DNA of 64,000 nt, from assembly GCF_036227205.1 (NCBI RefSeq), contig NZ_CP109442.1:5146001-5210000 (forward strand), in the 5' to 3' direction. The position numbers and the translations under genes are program-made. Shown here piece by piece: positions 9,125-19,269 of the stretch. Below the pieces are notes generated by a model that was given only the letters and a program-made list of their open reading frames with translations, had not been told where the DNA came from and ran no database searches. This DNA comes from Amycolatopsis sp. NBC_01480. GTDB lineage: Bacteria > Actinomycetota > Actinomycetes > Mycobacteriales > Pseudonocardiaceae. How positions within the stretch are numbered: position 1 is the first letter of the stretch; the number at the start of each line of letters is the position of its first letter.

Positions 9125-9419
9125 GTTGTCGGGCCGGGGTGGAAACCCGGAGCAGGAGTCGGGATCGTGTGTCAAGCCCGGGAGTGGGAGTCGGGCTCGT
9201 GTCTCGGAGCCGTGCGTCGCTGGGCGTCGTGCCAGGCGCCTGGAGCCGGATGCTGAGTCTTGGCTCGGGTTGGTGAGCTTCGAGCCGCCGCTGTCCGGCC
9301 GCCGTCGACCATCGTCGGCGGTCCCGGATTCCGGGCTGCTGAGCCAGAACACGGGCTTGTCAGGACCCTGACAAGGCCCCGCCGCGAAACCAATGGGATC
9401 CGGCTCTTCGGCGGTGACC

Positions 9420-9437
9420 ATCGGCCGATTGGCCGAT
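9420..9437. promoter_or_regulatory. Inverted repeat upstream of S33 peptidase
   Basis: ATCGGCC (9420-9426), GATT, GGCCGAT (9431-9437): a perfect 7-bp arm palindrome 35 nt before the peptidase start. It could be an operator or a leader hairpin. No regulator is assigned. Confidence 0.35.
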
Positions 9438-9472
9438 CTCCCACCACACCAATGGTCACGAAGCTGGGCCGC

Positions 9473-10924
9473 ATGCCGAAGTTCCGATGTCTCGCCCCGT
9501 TCGTCGCGGCCGCGGCGATGGTCCCCCTCGTGCCGGCGGTGGCCATGGCCGATGGGCTGGACTGGAAGCCCTGCGCCTCCGTCGCGAAGGATTGGGATGC
9601 GGCTGATCAGCGGACGGAGTGCGCGATGGTCCCCGTCCCGCTCGACTACGCCGACCCCGGCGGCCGGACGATCGACATCGCCGTCAGCCGGATTCGCGCG
9701 ACCGGCGAGCGCACCGGCGCGATCCTGTTCAACCCCGGCGGGCCCGGACAGTCCGGGATGGCCATGCCGCACGACATCGCCGCAAGCAAGGCCGCCGGGC
9801 TGCTCGTCCACCACGACCTCATCGGCTTCGACCCGCGCGGCGTCGACTACAGCGCGAGCCTGCCGTGTCCCGGCGACGAGACCCAGCCTGACCCGTCGTT
9901 GTCCGAAAAGGACCATGCCCGGTTCATCGCCGAGCGGGACGCCAAGGCCAACGCGCGGTGCATCGCGCGGGACCCGGCGCTCGTCCATTCGTTCACTACG
10001 CCGGACGTCGCCCGTGACATGGACCGGATCCGCGAGGCGCTGGGCGAGCAGAAGATCGGCTACTACGGCATTTCCTGGGGCACCGCGCTGGGCGCGCAGT
10101 ACCGGACCCTCTTCGACGGGCACGTCGACAAGATGCTGCTCGACTCCGTCACGCCGCCGGACCTCAACGTCACCGCCATGGACGACGGCCAGGCGACCGC
10201 GGGCGAGAACACTTTCCACGAGTTCTCCGCCTGGATCGCCCGCTACGACGCCGTCTACCACTTTGGTCCCGACGAGGCGACGGTGGCGAAGGCCCTGCTC
10301 GACCTGCGCGCGGACTTGACGGCCCACCCGCGCACCGCCGCCGACGGTTCGCCGATCAACGGCGACACCGTCAACGCGATGTACGCCGACCCTCGTCGCC
10401 AGTGGGCGGACCTCGCCGCGCAACTCGCGACCATCCGCGACGGTGGCACCCCGGCGACGCCGTCCGCGGCGAAAACGGGCGCACTCGGCTGGGACACGAC
10501 ACCCACCGGCTTCGACCATTTCCAGCAGACAGCCCTGCTCTGCAACGAGTCCCCGAGCCCGCGCGATTTCGACACCGTCTGGCAACACCGCCTCGACCGC
10601 ATGCGGCGCGACCCCGGCGCCGGCGGATTCGGGCTCTACGAACAGCTGTGCGTGGGCTGGCCGGAGCCCGCACGGCCGTGGCAGCTGGGCCCCGGCACCA
10701 GCCCGTTGCAACTCGTCGGCCACACCTACGAGCCGGTGACGCCGATCGGCTGGGCCGTCGCCATGCAGCGGCGAATCGGCGGCTCCCTCATGACCGTCGA
10801 GGACGACGCGCACGGTTCGCTGTCGTCACTGCCCTGCGCCGACGCCGCCGTGACGTTCTTCGACACCGGCCGCACAACCACCCAGTCGTGTCTCGGCGCA
10901 CCGATCCCGGTCCCGCGGACGTGA
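9473..10924 (+). CDS. Secreted S33 tripeptidyl aminopeptidase (Slp-type alpha/beta hydrolase)
   Basis: 483 residues. The N terminus is a Sec signal peptide (MPKFR, hydrophobic core, cleavage near AVAMA-DG, residue 26). The alpha/beta-hydrolase core has the oxyanion motif NPGGPG (88-93), the nucleophile elbow YGISWG (Ser201) and a C-terminal DAHG carrying the likely catalytic His. This is the arrangement of Streptomyces SlpD/SlpE and tripeptidyl aminopeptidases, which trim N-terminal peptides outside the cell. No clear ribosome site distinguishes ATG 9473 from ATG 9452 in the same frame. Confidence 0.85.
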   Translation: MPKFRCLAPFVAAAAMVPLVPAVAMADGLDWKPCASVAKDWDAADQRTECAMVPVPLDYADPGGRTIDIAVSRIRATGERTGAILFNPGGPGQSGMAMPHDIAASKAAGLLVHHDLIGFDPRGVDYSASLPCPGDETQPDPSLSEKDHARFIAERDAKANARCIARDPALVHSFTTPDVARDMDRIREALGEQKIGYYGISWGTALGAQYRTLFDGHVDKMLLDSVTPPDLNVTAMDDGQATAGENTFHEFSAWIARYDAVYHFGPDEATVAKALLDLRADLTAHPRTAADGSPINGDTVNAMYADPRRQWADLAAQLATIRDGGTPATPSAAKTGALGWDTTPTGFDHFQQTALLCNESPSPRDFDTVWQHRLDRMRRDPGAGGFGLYEQLCVGWPEPARPWQLGPGTSPLQLVGHTYEPVTPIGWAVAMQRRIGGSLMTVEDDAHGSLSSLPCADAAVTFFDTGRTTTQSCLGAPIPVPRT

Positions 10925-10961
10925 CGGGAAATCGGCTCGACGCCGTCGCTACGTTCGCGAG

Positions 10962-11306
10962 ATGAGCGAAGCCCTGCGGCGACACGTCGACGCCTTCAAC
11001 GCCCGTGACCTGGACGCGCTCCTCGCCGGCTTCACCGAGGACGCCGTCTGGGTCACGGGCACCACGGCCGTCCGCGGGATCGACGAGCTGACCGATTTCT
11101 TCGCCGACGCGATGACCCAGCTCCTGCCGACCCTGACAATCCAGGACGTCCTCACCGACGGCGACCGCGTGGCCGCCCAGCTGACCGAAACGCTCACCCA
11201 CGACGGCCAGAAGCGAACCTTCTCCATCGCGGGCTTCTACCGACTCCGCGACGGCCGCATCATCTCGGCGAAGATCTACCGCGAGGGCAGTGCCGAACTC
11301 GCCTGA
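10962..11306 (+). CDS. SnoaL-like / NTF2-fold protein
   Basis: 114 residues, one cone-shaped NTF2-like domain (HVDAFNARDLDALLAGFTEDAVW at the start, interrupted pattern F-Y-R-L-R-D-G-R-I at the end). The family includes small isomerases, hydrolases and non-enzymatic binding proteins; no catalytic set can be assigned. A TACGTT hexamer (10950-10955) lies 6 nt before ATG 10962, predicting a leaderless transcript. It converges with threonine dehydratase across 95 nt. Confidence 0.7.
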   Translation: MSEALRRHVDAFNARDLDALLAGFTEDAVWVTGTTAVRGIDELTDFFADAMTQLLPTLTIQDVLTDGDRVAAQLTETLTHDGQKRTFSIAGFYRLRDGRIISAKIYREGSAELA

Positions 11307-11401
11307 TCGTGGCCGCGGCGCTGGACCCCGTTGACGCAGAAGGGTTTCACGCGTCGCGAGGGGGACTTTCGCGCGCGACCCGCGTCCGGGGGAGCCCGGC
11401 C

Positions 11402-12658
11402 TCAGAGCAGGTAGTGGAACAACGGACTCCCCGACTCGACCCGCTCCACCTGCAGCGGGCTGGCGTCGAGGCGCGCCAGCAGGCCGGGCAGGTCCGCCGG
11501 CCGGGCGATCTCGATGCCGATCAGGGCGGGGCCCGTCTCGCGGCTGTTGCGCTTGACGTATTCGAAACGCGTGATGTCGTCCTCCGGGCCGAGGATCTCG
11601 TCGAGGAAGCGGCGCAGCGCGCCCGGCTCCTGCGGGAAGCCGACGAGGAAGTAGTGCTTCAGTCCCTCGTGCACCAGGGATCGCTCGAGGATCTCGCTGT
11701 AGCGGCTGACGTCGTTGTTGCCGCCGGAGACGATGCAGACCACCGTCTGCCCGGGCTCCACCTGCACGGCGTTCCCCAGCGCGGCCGTCGCGAGGGCGCC
11801 GGCGGGCTCCGCGATCACGCCGTCCGACTGGTACATGGCGAGCATTTCCGTGCAGACCGCGCCTTCGGGGACCGACGTCAGTTCGGCGCCGCTGTCGCGT
11901 ACGAGGGGGTATGTCACGGAGCCCGCGAGGCGGACCGCCGCGCCGTCGACGAACGGGTCCACTGTCGGGATCCGCACCGGCTCGCCCGCTTCGATCGCGG
12001 CCGCCATGCACATTGCGCCCGCCGGCTCGACGCCGACGATCCGGATCTCCGGGTGCCGCTCGCGCACCCACGTCGCGACGCCGGCCAGCAGCCCGCCGCC
12101 ACCGACCGGGACCACCAGCACGTCCGGCACGAAACCGAGCTGTTCGACGACCTCCAGCGCCACGGTGCCCTGGCCTGCGACAGTGCGGACGTCGTCGAAC
12201 GCCGGCACCAGCGTGGCGCCGGTGCGCTGCGCGTCGTCGTTCGCCGCGGCGAAGGCGTCTTCGTACGTTTCGCCGACGACGATCACCTCGATGTGCGCCC
12301 CGCCGAGCGTCGCGATGCGCTCGCGCTTCTGCCGCGGAGTGGTGCCCGGCACGTACACGCGGCCGTTCGCCCCTAGGCGGCGACACGCGTACGCGAGCCC
12401 CTGCGCGTGGTTGCCCGCGCTCGCGCAGACGACGCCACGGGCGCGCGTCGCGTCGTCGAGCTGGACGATGAAGTTGTAGGCGCCGCGGATCTTGTACGAG
12501 CGGACGGTCTGCTGGTCCTCGCGCTTGAGCCAGACCCGCGCGTCGACCCGCGACGACAGCCGGGCGTTGGGCTCCAGCGGCGTCCGGGTGACCACGCCCG
12601 CCAGCCGGCCGGCGGCCTGTTCGACCAGTTCCGCGTTCACCGTTTCGATGTCGTGCAC
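11402..12658 (-). CDS. ilvA: Threonine dehydratase (PLP-dependent, ACT-type C terminus)
   Basis: 418 residues. The PLP lysine is K56 in SYKIRGAYN, the phosphate-binding loop is VGGGGLLAG, and a C-terminal ACT-like domain (about 335-415, HYFLVGFPQEPGALRRFLDEI) is the allosteric region found in the shorter biosynthetic or TdcB-like form. It converts threonine to 2-oxobutyrate and ammonia, the first step toward isoleucine, linking it to ilvD and ilvB in the same window. The GTG start at 12658 has TACATT 7 nt upstream (leaderless). Confidence 0.92.
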   Translation of the reverse strand: MHDIETVNAELVEQAAGRLAGVVTRTPLEPNARLSSRVDARVWLKREDQQTVRSYKIRGAYNFIVQLDDATRARGVVCASAGNHAQGLAYACRRLGANGRVYVPGTTPRQKRERIATLGGAHIEVIVVGETYEDAFAAANDDAQRTGATLVPAFDDVRTVAGQGTVALEVVEQLGFVPDVLVVPVGGGGLLAGVATWVRERHPEIRIVGVEPAGAMCMAAAIEAGEPVRIPTVDPFVDGAAVRLAGSVTYPLVRDSGAELTSVPEGAVCTEMLAMYQSDGVIAEPAGALATAALGNAVQVEPGQTVVCIVSGGNNDVSRYSEILERSLVHEGLKHYFLVGFPQEPGALRRFLDEILGPEDDITRFEYVKRNSRETGPALIGIEIARPADLPGLLARLDASPLQVERVESGSPLFHYLL

Positions 12659-12710
12659 CCGGCTGAATGTACTTCTCGCCCCGCGGCCACGTCTGGGGCA
12701 CCGCTGCGTC

Positions 12711-14135
12711 TCAGACTTTGGGCACCGCCGGGTACGGGACGAACGTGCTCGTGTTCTCGTCGACGGTCAGCGGCTTGCCGATCGCCGGGAACGCGCGCTG
12801 CGAGCAGGCCGGGCGTTCGCAGACTTTGCAGCCCATGCCGATCGGCGTCGCGGCGGCGGGCTCGTCCAGGTCGAGGCCGGTGGAGTAGACGAGCCGCCCG
12901 GCGTGGCGCAGCTCGCAGCCGAGGCCGACGGTGAACGTCTTGCCCGGGCTGCCGTAGCCGCCGATGTTGCGGGAAACGGTCCGCGCCACCCAGAAGTACC
13001 GCTTCCCGTCGGGGAGCGCGGCGATCTGTGTCAGGATCTTGCCAGGCGAGGTGAACGCCTCGTAGATGTTCCACAGGGGACAAGCGCCGCCCACGCGCGA
13101 GAAGTGGAAGCCGGCCGCCGACTGCCGCTTGGACATGTTCCCCGCCCGGTCCACGCGCACGAACGAGAACGGCACTCCGCGCTGCTTCGGCCGTTGCAGA
13201 GTCGAAAGCCGGTGGCACGCCGTTTCGAAGCCGACGCCGTAGTGGTCGCAGAGCCGTTCGATGTCGTAGCGGAACTTCTCGGCCGTCGCCAGAAACGGGC
13301 CATACGGCAGGATCAGCGCCCCGGCGAAGTAGTTCGCCAGGCCGACGCGGGCGAGCGTCCGCGCGGCCGGCCCGGAGAACGCCCACGAGTCGGCCAGGTC
13401 CGTGATCAGGTCGTCGTATTCGAGCAGGGCGATCTGCGACGCCATCCGGAACGCCTGCTGCCCGACGCGCAGGCTCGGCGCGAGCCGCAGCACGCGCGTC
13501 GCCGGCTCGTAACGGTGCTGCTCACCTGCGGATTCGTCGATGCCCTCGGCGGTGACGTCCACGCCGTAGCGCTGCCAGAGGCGTTCCTTCAGCGAGCCGA
13601 GGACGGCGCCGCGGCGCAGCGGGATCTCGGCGGCCATCCGCTCGGCGCGCTCGTCCAGCTCGGCGACGTAGTTCTCACGCTCGTAGAAGAAGTCGCGCAC
13701 CTCTTCGTGCGGCAACGCCGCGGCGGCGCTGCCGTGCAGGCCCAGGCCGTTTTCCGTGGTCAGCGCCGCGGTGCTCTCCACTGCGTTGCGATAGCTGCGG
13801 TGCAGCTTGACCAGCGCCTGGGCGATGGACGGCAAATTCGTGGCGAGGTCGTTCAGCTCGCCGGTGGTGACATCGACGCCGAGCACCTCGTCGAGCAGGG
13901 CCTCCTTGACGTCGGCGACCAGGCGCGCGGTGTCGTTGTTGGCGAAGAACTCCGTGTCGACGCCGAACGCCTGGGTGATCCGCATCAGCACGGGCACGGT
14001 CAGCGGGCGCGAGTTGTGCTCGATCTGGTTGAGGTAGCTCGGTGAGATCTCGAGCACACGGGCGAGGTCGGCCTGGCTCATCGAGCGGCTCTCGCGCAGA
14101 TGCCGTAGCCGCGCTCCGGCGAAAGTTTTGTCCAT
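12711..14135 (-). CDS. ramB: RamB-type transcriptional regulator of the glyoxylate cycle
   Basis: 474 residues, the length recalled for M. tuberculosis RamB. An N-terminal XRE helix-turn-helix (residues 8-62, SQADLARVLEISPSYLNQIEHN) precedes a long ScfR/RamB-type domain and a Cys-bearing C terminus (GMGCKVCERPAC). RamB represses aceA and aceB on glucose in Corynebacterium and icl1 in mycobacteria. It is divergent from aceA here, with RamB-type boxes in between, which makes the assignment strong. ATG 14135 has GGAG 8 nt upstream. Confidence 0.9.
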   Translation of the reverse strand: MDKTFAGARLRHLRESRSMSQADLARVLEISPSYLNQIEHNSRPLTVPVLMRITQAFGVDTEFFANNDTARLVADVKEALLDEVLGVDVTTGELNDLATNLPSIAQALVKLHRSYRNAVESTAALTTENGLGLHGSAAAALPHEEVRDFFYERENYVAELDERAERMAAEIPLRRGAVLGSLKERLWQRYGVDVTAEGIDESAGEQHRYEPATRVLRLAPSLRVGQQAFRMASQIALLEYDDLITDLADSWAFSGPAARTLARVGLANYFAGALILPYGPFLATAEKFRYDIERLCDHYGVGFETACHRLSTLQRPKQRGVPFSFVRVDRAGNMSKRQSAAGFHFSRVGGACPLWNIYEAFTSPGKILTQIAALPDGKRYFWVARTVSRNIGGYGSPGKTFTVGLGCELRHAGRLVYSTGLDLDEPAAATPIGMGCKVCERPACSQRAFPAIGKPLTVDENTSTFVPYPAVPKV

Positions 14136-14228
14136 GGGTGCTCCGTCCGGCCGGAAGGTTTCCGGGCCTGAACGATTACGTGAACGATCAAGCCCGTGGA
14201 TTTTCGCCCAGTTGCGAATCTGAAATTA

Positions 14229-14350
14229 GCAACCTTTGCAAGATGCTACGGAAGCTTCACACAAATTGGCAAATTGGAGCTATAGCCCTTCGTTTCGTGC
14301 TCGTGTGAGGGTCGTGACCAGGCAAGGCGAGCAATCGCAAACTTCGCAAC
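14229..14350 (+). promoter_or_regulatory. RamB-type boxes in the ramB-aceA intergenic region
   Basis: Two sites resemble the corynebacterial RamB motif (A/G-A-A-C-T-T-T-G-C-A-A-A): GCAACCTTTGCAAG at 14229-14242 and GCAAACTTCGCAAC at 14337-14350. The second ends 13 nt before the aceA start, right next to the GGGAGAG ribosome site, so binding there would act as a roadblock. A TATAGC hexamer at 14281-14286 is a candidate aceA -10. The motif is from established knowledge; binding is inferred. Confidence 0.6.
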
Positions 14351-14363
14351 ACGGGAGAGCCCG

Positions 14364-15650
<1,287 letters not shown>

Positions 15651-15729
15651 GCCCTGCTCCCCACCGGCGGGCCGGCGGCCTCCCCGTCGCCGGCCCGCCC
15701 CACCCCCTTGCAGCTCGCGGAGGTACGAG

Positions 15730-17337
15730 ATGGCCGACAAGCTGAACTACCGCATCGAGGTCACCGGGCCCGCCGGTGACCGGTTCGCCGAGATCCTGAC
15801 CCCGGCCGCGCTGGACTTCGTGGCCAAGCTCGACAACACCTTCGCCGGCCGGCGGCGAGAGCTGCTCGACGAGCGCCGCCGCCGTCGCGAGCGCCTGCAG
15901 ACGGGCGAGGAGAGGCTGGACTTCCTGCCGGAGACCCGCCGCGTCCGCGACGACGAGAGCTGGCAGATCGCGCCGCCCGCCCCCGGGCTCGAGGACCGCC
16001 GCGTCGAGATCACCGGCCCGACCGACCGCAAGATGACGGTGAACGCGCTCAACTCCGGCGCGAAGGTGTGGCTCGCCGACTTCGAGGACGCGACGTCGCC
16101 CACCTGGCACAACGTCGTCGACGGCCAGCTGAACCTGTTCGACGCCATCCGCCGCAACATCGACTTCACCACCGAGGCCGGCAAGCGCTACACGATCGGT
16201 GACGAGCCGGCCACGATCGTCGCCCGCCCGCGCGGCTGGCACCTGGTGGAGAAGCACATCCGCATCGACGGTCGCCCCGTTTCAGCGAGCCTCGTCGACT
16301 TCGGGCTGTACTTCTTCCACAACGCGCGCCAGCTGCTCGCCCGCGGCAGCGGCCCGTACTTCTACCTGCCGAAGCTGGAGAGCCACCTCGAGGCGCGGCT
16401 GTGGAACGACGTTTTCCTGCTGGCGCAGCAGGAGCTGGGCATCCCGCGCGGCACGATCCGCGCCACCGTGCTGATCGAGACGATCACCGCCGCGTTCGAG
16501 ATGGACGAAATCCTCTACGAGCTGCGCGAGCACGTGGCCGGGCTGAACGCCGGCCGCTGGGACTACATCTTCAGCGTCATCAAGAACTTCTCCTCGCACG
16601 GCGCCGACTTCGTGCTGCCGGACCGCGCACAGGTGACGATGACGGTCCCCTTCATGCGCGCCTACACCGAACTGCTCGTGCGCACCTGCCACCGTCGCGG
16701 CGCGCACGCGATCGGCGGCATGGCGGCATTCATTCCGAGCAAGGATCCTGACACCAACGAGATCGCGCTGCAGAAGGTCCGCCAGGACAAGGAACGCGAG
16801 GCCGGCGACGGCTTCGACGGCTCGTGGGTCGCGCACCCCGGTCTGGTCCCGGTCTGCCGCGAGGTGTTCGACGGCGTGCTCGGCGGCTGGCCCAACCAGC
16901 TCGGCAAGCTGCGCGAAGACGTTTCCGTCGCCGCTGAAGACCTGTTGGACGTCGCCAGCGCCGGCGGCGAGGTGACCGAGGCGGGCGTGCGCGCGAACAT
17001 CAACGTCGCGCTGCGCTACGTCGACTCGTGGTTGCGCGGCACCGGTGCCGCGGCGATCCACAACCTGATGGAGGACGCCGCGACGGCCGAGATCGCGCGT
17101 TGCCAGGTCTGGCAGTGGATCCGCAACGGCACGAAGCTCGAGGACGGCACCGCGCTGACCCGGGAGCTGGCCGCCGAATTCCTGGAGGACGAGCTGACGA
17201 AGGTCCGCGCGGACCTCGGCCCGGACACCCGGCTCGCCGACGCCCACGCGATCTTCACCGAGACCGCCCTCGGCGAGAAGCTGCCGAGCTTCCTCACGAC
17301 GGGCGCGTACGCCCGCTACCTCACCGACGCCCGGTGA
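15730..17337 (+). CDS. aceB: Malate synthase A
   Basis: 535 residues, the size of class A malate synthase. It condenses glyoxylate with acetyl-Co[21 protein letters not shown] and the [15 protein letters not shown] catalytic segment are present in order. ATG 15730 is preceded by GGAGGT at 7 nt. It completes the glyoxylate shunt with aceA; two strong hairpins follow the stop. Confidence 0.96.
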   Translation: MADKLNYRIEVTGPAGDRFAEILTPAALDFVAKLDNTFAGRRRELLDERRRRRERLQTGEERLDFLPETRRVRDDESWQIAPPAPGLEDRRVEITGPTDRKMTVNALNSGAKVWLADFEDATSPTWHNVVDGQLNLFDAIRRNIDFTTEAGKRYTIGDEPATIVARPRGWHLVEKHIRIDGRPVSASLVDFGLYFFHNARQLLARGSGPYFYLPKLESHLEARLWNDVFLLAQQELGIPRGTIRATVLIETITAAFEMDEILYELREHVAGLNAGRWDYIFSVIKNFSSHGADFVLPDRAQVTMTVPFMRAYTELLVRTCHRRGAHAIGGMAAFIPSKDPDTNEIALQKVRQDKEREAGDGFDGSWVAHPGLVPVCREVFDGVLGGWPNQLGKLREDVSVAAEDLLDVASAGGEVTEAGVRANINVALRYVDSWLRGTGAAAIHNLMEDAATAEIARCQVWQWIRNGTKLEDGTALTRELAAEFLEDELTKVRADLGPDTRLADAHAIFTETALGEKLPSFLTTGAYARYLTDAR

Positions 17338-17344
17338 GCAGTCT

Positions 17345-17377
17345 CCGGCCACCCCCGACCTGACCGGGGGCGGCCGG
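17345..17377 (+). terminator. Hairpin after aceB
   Basis: CCGGCCACCCCCG pairs with the segment ending at 17377 through 12 pairs and one A-C mismatch, loop 17358-17364. It starts 8 nt after the aceB stop. Confidence 0.55.
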
Positions 17378-17408
17378 GTTTCCGCACCGAATGGGATTGG
17401 TGTGGCGA

Positions 17409-17452
17409 CGGGTCCGGTGGCGGAGGCTCCCCGCCACCGGACCCGAGTTTTT
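17409..17452 (+). terminator. Strong intrinsic terminator of the ace operon
   Basis: A perfect 15-bp stem (17409-17423 with 17431-17445), 7-nt loop, followed by five Ts at 17448-17452. It is the clearest classical terminator in the window. The degenerate repeat array begins just beyond it. Confidence 0.85.
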
Positions 17453-17479
17453 GTGTGGGCACCCAGGTCCTGCGCTGGT

Positions 17480-18003
17480 CGCTGAGCCATTTGCCTCTGG
17501 GCGACGAAGGTTGCTTTCGCCCGGGTCGCCGGGCCATTTGCCGGTGAGCGGCTAACTGTGTCTTCGCGCGGGTCGCCGCGCGGCTTGTCGTTGGGTGACG
17601 AAGCCTTGTGTTCGATCGGGTCGCCGAGCTATCTGTCGCTGAGCCGCCGACCATGTCCGCACGCAGGTTGGTCGCTGAGTGGCCAACGTGTCTTCGCCTG
17701 GGTCGCCGGGCTGTTTGTCGTTGGGTGACGAAACCTTGTCTTCGGTCGGGTTGCCGGGTTATTTGTCGCTGAGCGGCCGACGATGTCTTTGCGCGGGTTG
17801 GTCGCTGAGTGGGCAACTGTGTCTTCGCGTGGGTCGCCGAGTCGTTTGCCGGTGCGTGGCCAAGATGTCTTCGCTCAAGTCGTTGGCCCGGTTGCCGGTG
17901 CGCGGCCAACGTGCCTTCGCCCGGGTCGCCGGGCTGTTTGCCAGTGAGCCGCCGACCGTGTCTTCGCGCGGGCCGCCGAGCTCTTTGCCGCTGGATGGCC
18001 AAC
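17480..18003. repeat. Degenerate tandem array, unit about 45 bp, about 11 copies
   Basis: Units are recognised by the word GTCTTCGCGCGGGTCGCCG and variants, starting near 17508, 17558, 17608, 17651, 17691, 17736, 17783, 17818, 17864, 17909 and 17957 (spacing 35-50). Each continues with a TTTGCCGSTGAGTGGCCAAC-like half. It fills the gap between the convergent aceB terminator and the TetR stop. No coding signal is seen in it. Confidence 0.8.
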
Positions 18004-18114
18004 CGCTTCGTACGACCGGCGATGACCGGCGTCGTCTCCGCTGGCCGTTCAATGGCGATCCGCCCGTTCGCCCCGATCTGCTCCGGTCGATTGGCCGGAT
18101 CGAGGCGAATCCGT

Positions 18115-18648
18115 TCAGTTCTGGCTGTTCACCAGCGTCTCCGCGGCGGCACGGGCGGTGTGCGCCTCGTCGGCGTCGCCCGTGATCGCGGCGAGGACCG
18201 TGGCGCCTTCCATGAGCGAGAAGAGCTGGTCGGCGAGCGCCGGCGATGGGACGAGGTCGCGCAGGTACGCCCGCACCTCGTCCTTGTGCTTCCGGATGGC
18301 CGCCGCGATGCCGGGGGCCGGTTCGCCGAATTCGCCGAACGAGTTGACGAACGCGCAGCCCCGGAAGCCCGGCTCGCTGAACCACTCGTGCAGCCAGTCG
18401 AAGACGGCCAGCGGGTGGTCGTCGCGGGCGCGGACGAAGTCGCTCAGGGACCGTCGCCAGCGTTCGTCGCGTTTGAGCAAATAGGCGGTGACCAGGTCGT
18501 CCTTCGAGGGGAACACCTGGTACAGCCGCTTGAGCGACACGCCGGACCGCGTGCGTACGGCGTCCATGCCCACGGTCTGCACGCCGTGCGCGTAGAAGAG
18601 GTCTTCGGCTGCCGCGAGCAGCTTTTCGGTGGCTTCCGCCGTGTTCAC
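18115..18648 (-). CDS. TetR-family repressor
   Basis: 177 residues. The N-terminal TetR HTH is at about 5-50 ([37 protein letters not shown]), followed by the helical ligand domain with the common [13 protein letters not shown] segment. The start is GTG 18648, preceded by GAGGAAC; the next upstream GTG is stopped immediately. It is divergent from an NTF2-like gene, with two palindromes in the 91-nt gap, so it most likely represses that gene and itself. The inducer is unknown. Confidence 0.85.
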   Translation of the reverse strand: MNTAEATEKLLAAAEDLFYAHGVQTVGMDAVRTRSGVSLKRLYQVFPSKDDLVTAYLLKRDERWRRSLSDFVRARDDHPLAVFDWLHEWFSEPGFRGCAFVNSFGEFGEPAPGIAAAIRKHKDEVRAYLRDLVPSPALADQLFSLMEGATVLAAITGDADEAHTARAAAETLVNSQN

Positions 18649-18667
18649 GTCACGTTCCTCTGGTGCG

Positions 18668-18718
18668 GAGAATAATCGTTCTCTACAGTACCGGACAGGA
18701 GGGGAACGCACGTTCTCC
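18668..18718. promoter_or_regulatory. Paired TetR operators and -10 of the NTF2-like gene
   Basis: Palindrome A (GAGAATAATCGTTCTC, 18668-18683) and palindrome B (GGGGAACGCACGTTCTCC, 18701-18718, one mismatch) share the half-site CGTTCTC. TACAGT at 18684-18689 between them is a candidate plus-strand -10. The TetR protein encoded next door is the obvious candidate ligand; this is inference. Confidence 0.6.
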
Positions 18719-18739
18719 GCTGATCCGGGAGGAGCCCCG

Positions 18740-19198
18740 ATGGCACCGCGTCCGCCGTTTCCGCCGTTCGACGAGAACACCGCCCGACAGAAGGTCCAGG
18801 CCGCCGAAGACGCCTGGAACACGCGCGACCCCGAGAAGGTCTCGCTCGCGTACACCGAGGACTCCGTCTGGCGAAACCGCGACCAGCACGTCGTCGGCCG
18901 CGCGCAGATCGTCGAGTTCCTCAGCGCGAAGTGGGCGCGCGAGCTGGACTACGCGCTTCGCAAGGAGCTGTGGGGTTTCCGCGGCAACCGCATCGCCGTG
19001 CGCTTCCAGTACGAGTCGCACGACACGTCGGGTCAGTGGTTCCGCAGCTACGGCAACGAGTTGTGGGAGTTCAGCGACGAGGGCCTGATGCGCCGCCGCG
19101 AGGCGAGCATCAACGACCGTCCGATCGCGGAGAGCGAACGGCGGATATTCGGACCCCGCCCGGAATCCGAGCACGGCCTGGAGTTCCCCGTTTTCTGA
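18740..19198 (+). CDS. DUF1348 / NTF2-like protein
   Basis: 152 residues. It reads as the DUF1348 NTF2-fold family ([57 protein letters not shown]). These conserved bacterial proteins have no established reaction. ATG 18740 has GGGAGGAG upstream. It is divergently paired with a TetR regulator and probably induced when the regulator leaves its operators. Confidence 0.8.
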   Translation: MAPRPPFPPFDENTARQKVQAAEDAWNTRDPEKVSLAYTEDSVWRNRDQHVVGRAQIVEFLSAKWARELDYALRKELWGFRGNRIAVRFQYESHDTSGQWFRSYGNELWEFSDEGLMRRREASINDRPIAESERRIFGPRPESEHGLEFPVF

Positions 19199-19269
19199 GC
19201 AGCTTCCGCACGCTCGGCTCTGGGCGAAACGGGGTGCCTTCCCGTCACCGGAGGGTCAGGCTCGGGCGC

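Noticed and set aside
9010..9472. Coding frames through the GGGAGCC array
   Set aside because: The 7-bp unit opens all three frames and gives Pro/Gly/Glu/Arg/Ser repeats without start signals.
17316..18002. Arg/Gln-rich open frame across the 17.5-kb array
   Set aside because: It is a translated repeat with no start signal, domain or codon preference.
17480..18003. CRISPR array
   Set aside because: Units abut with no unique spacers, vary in length and sequence, and no cas genes are nearby; the same holds for the other arrays.
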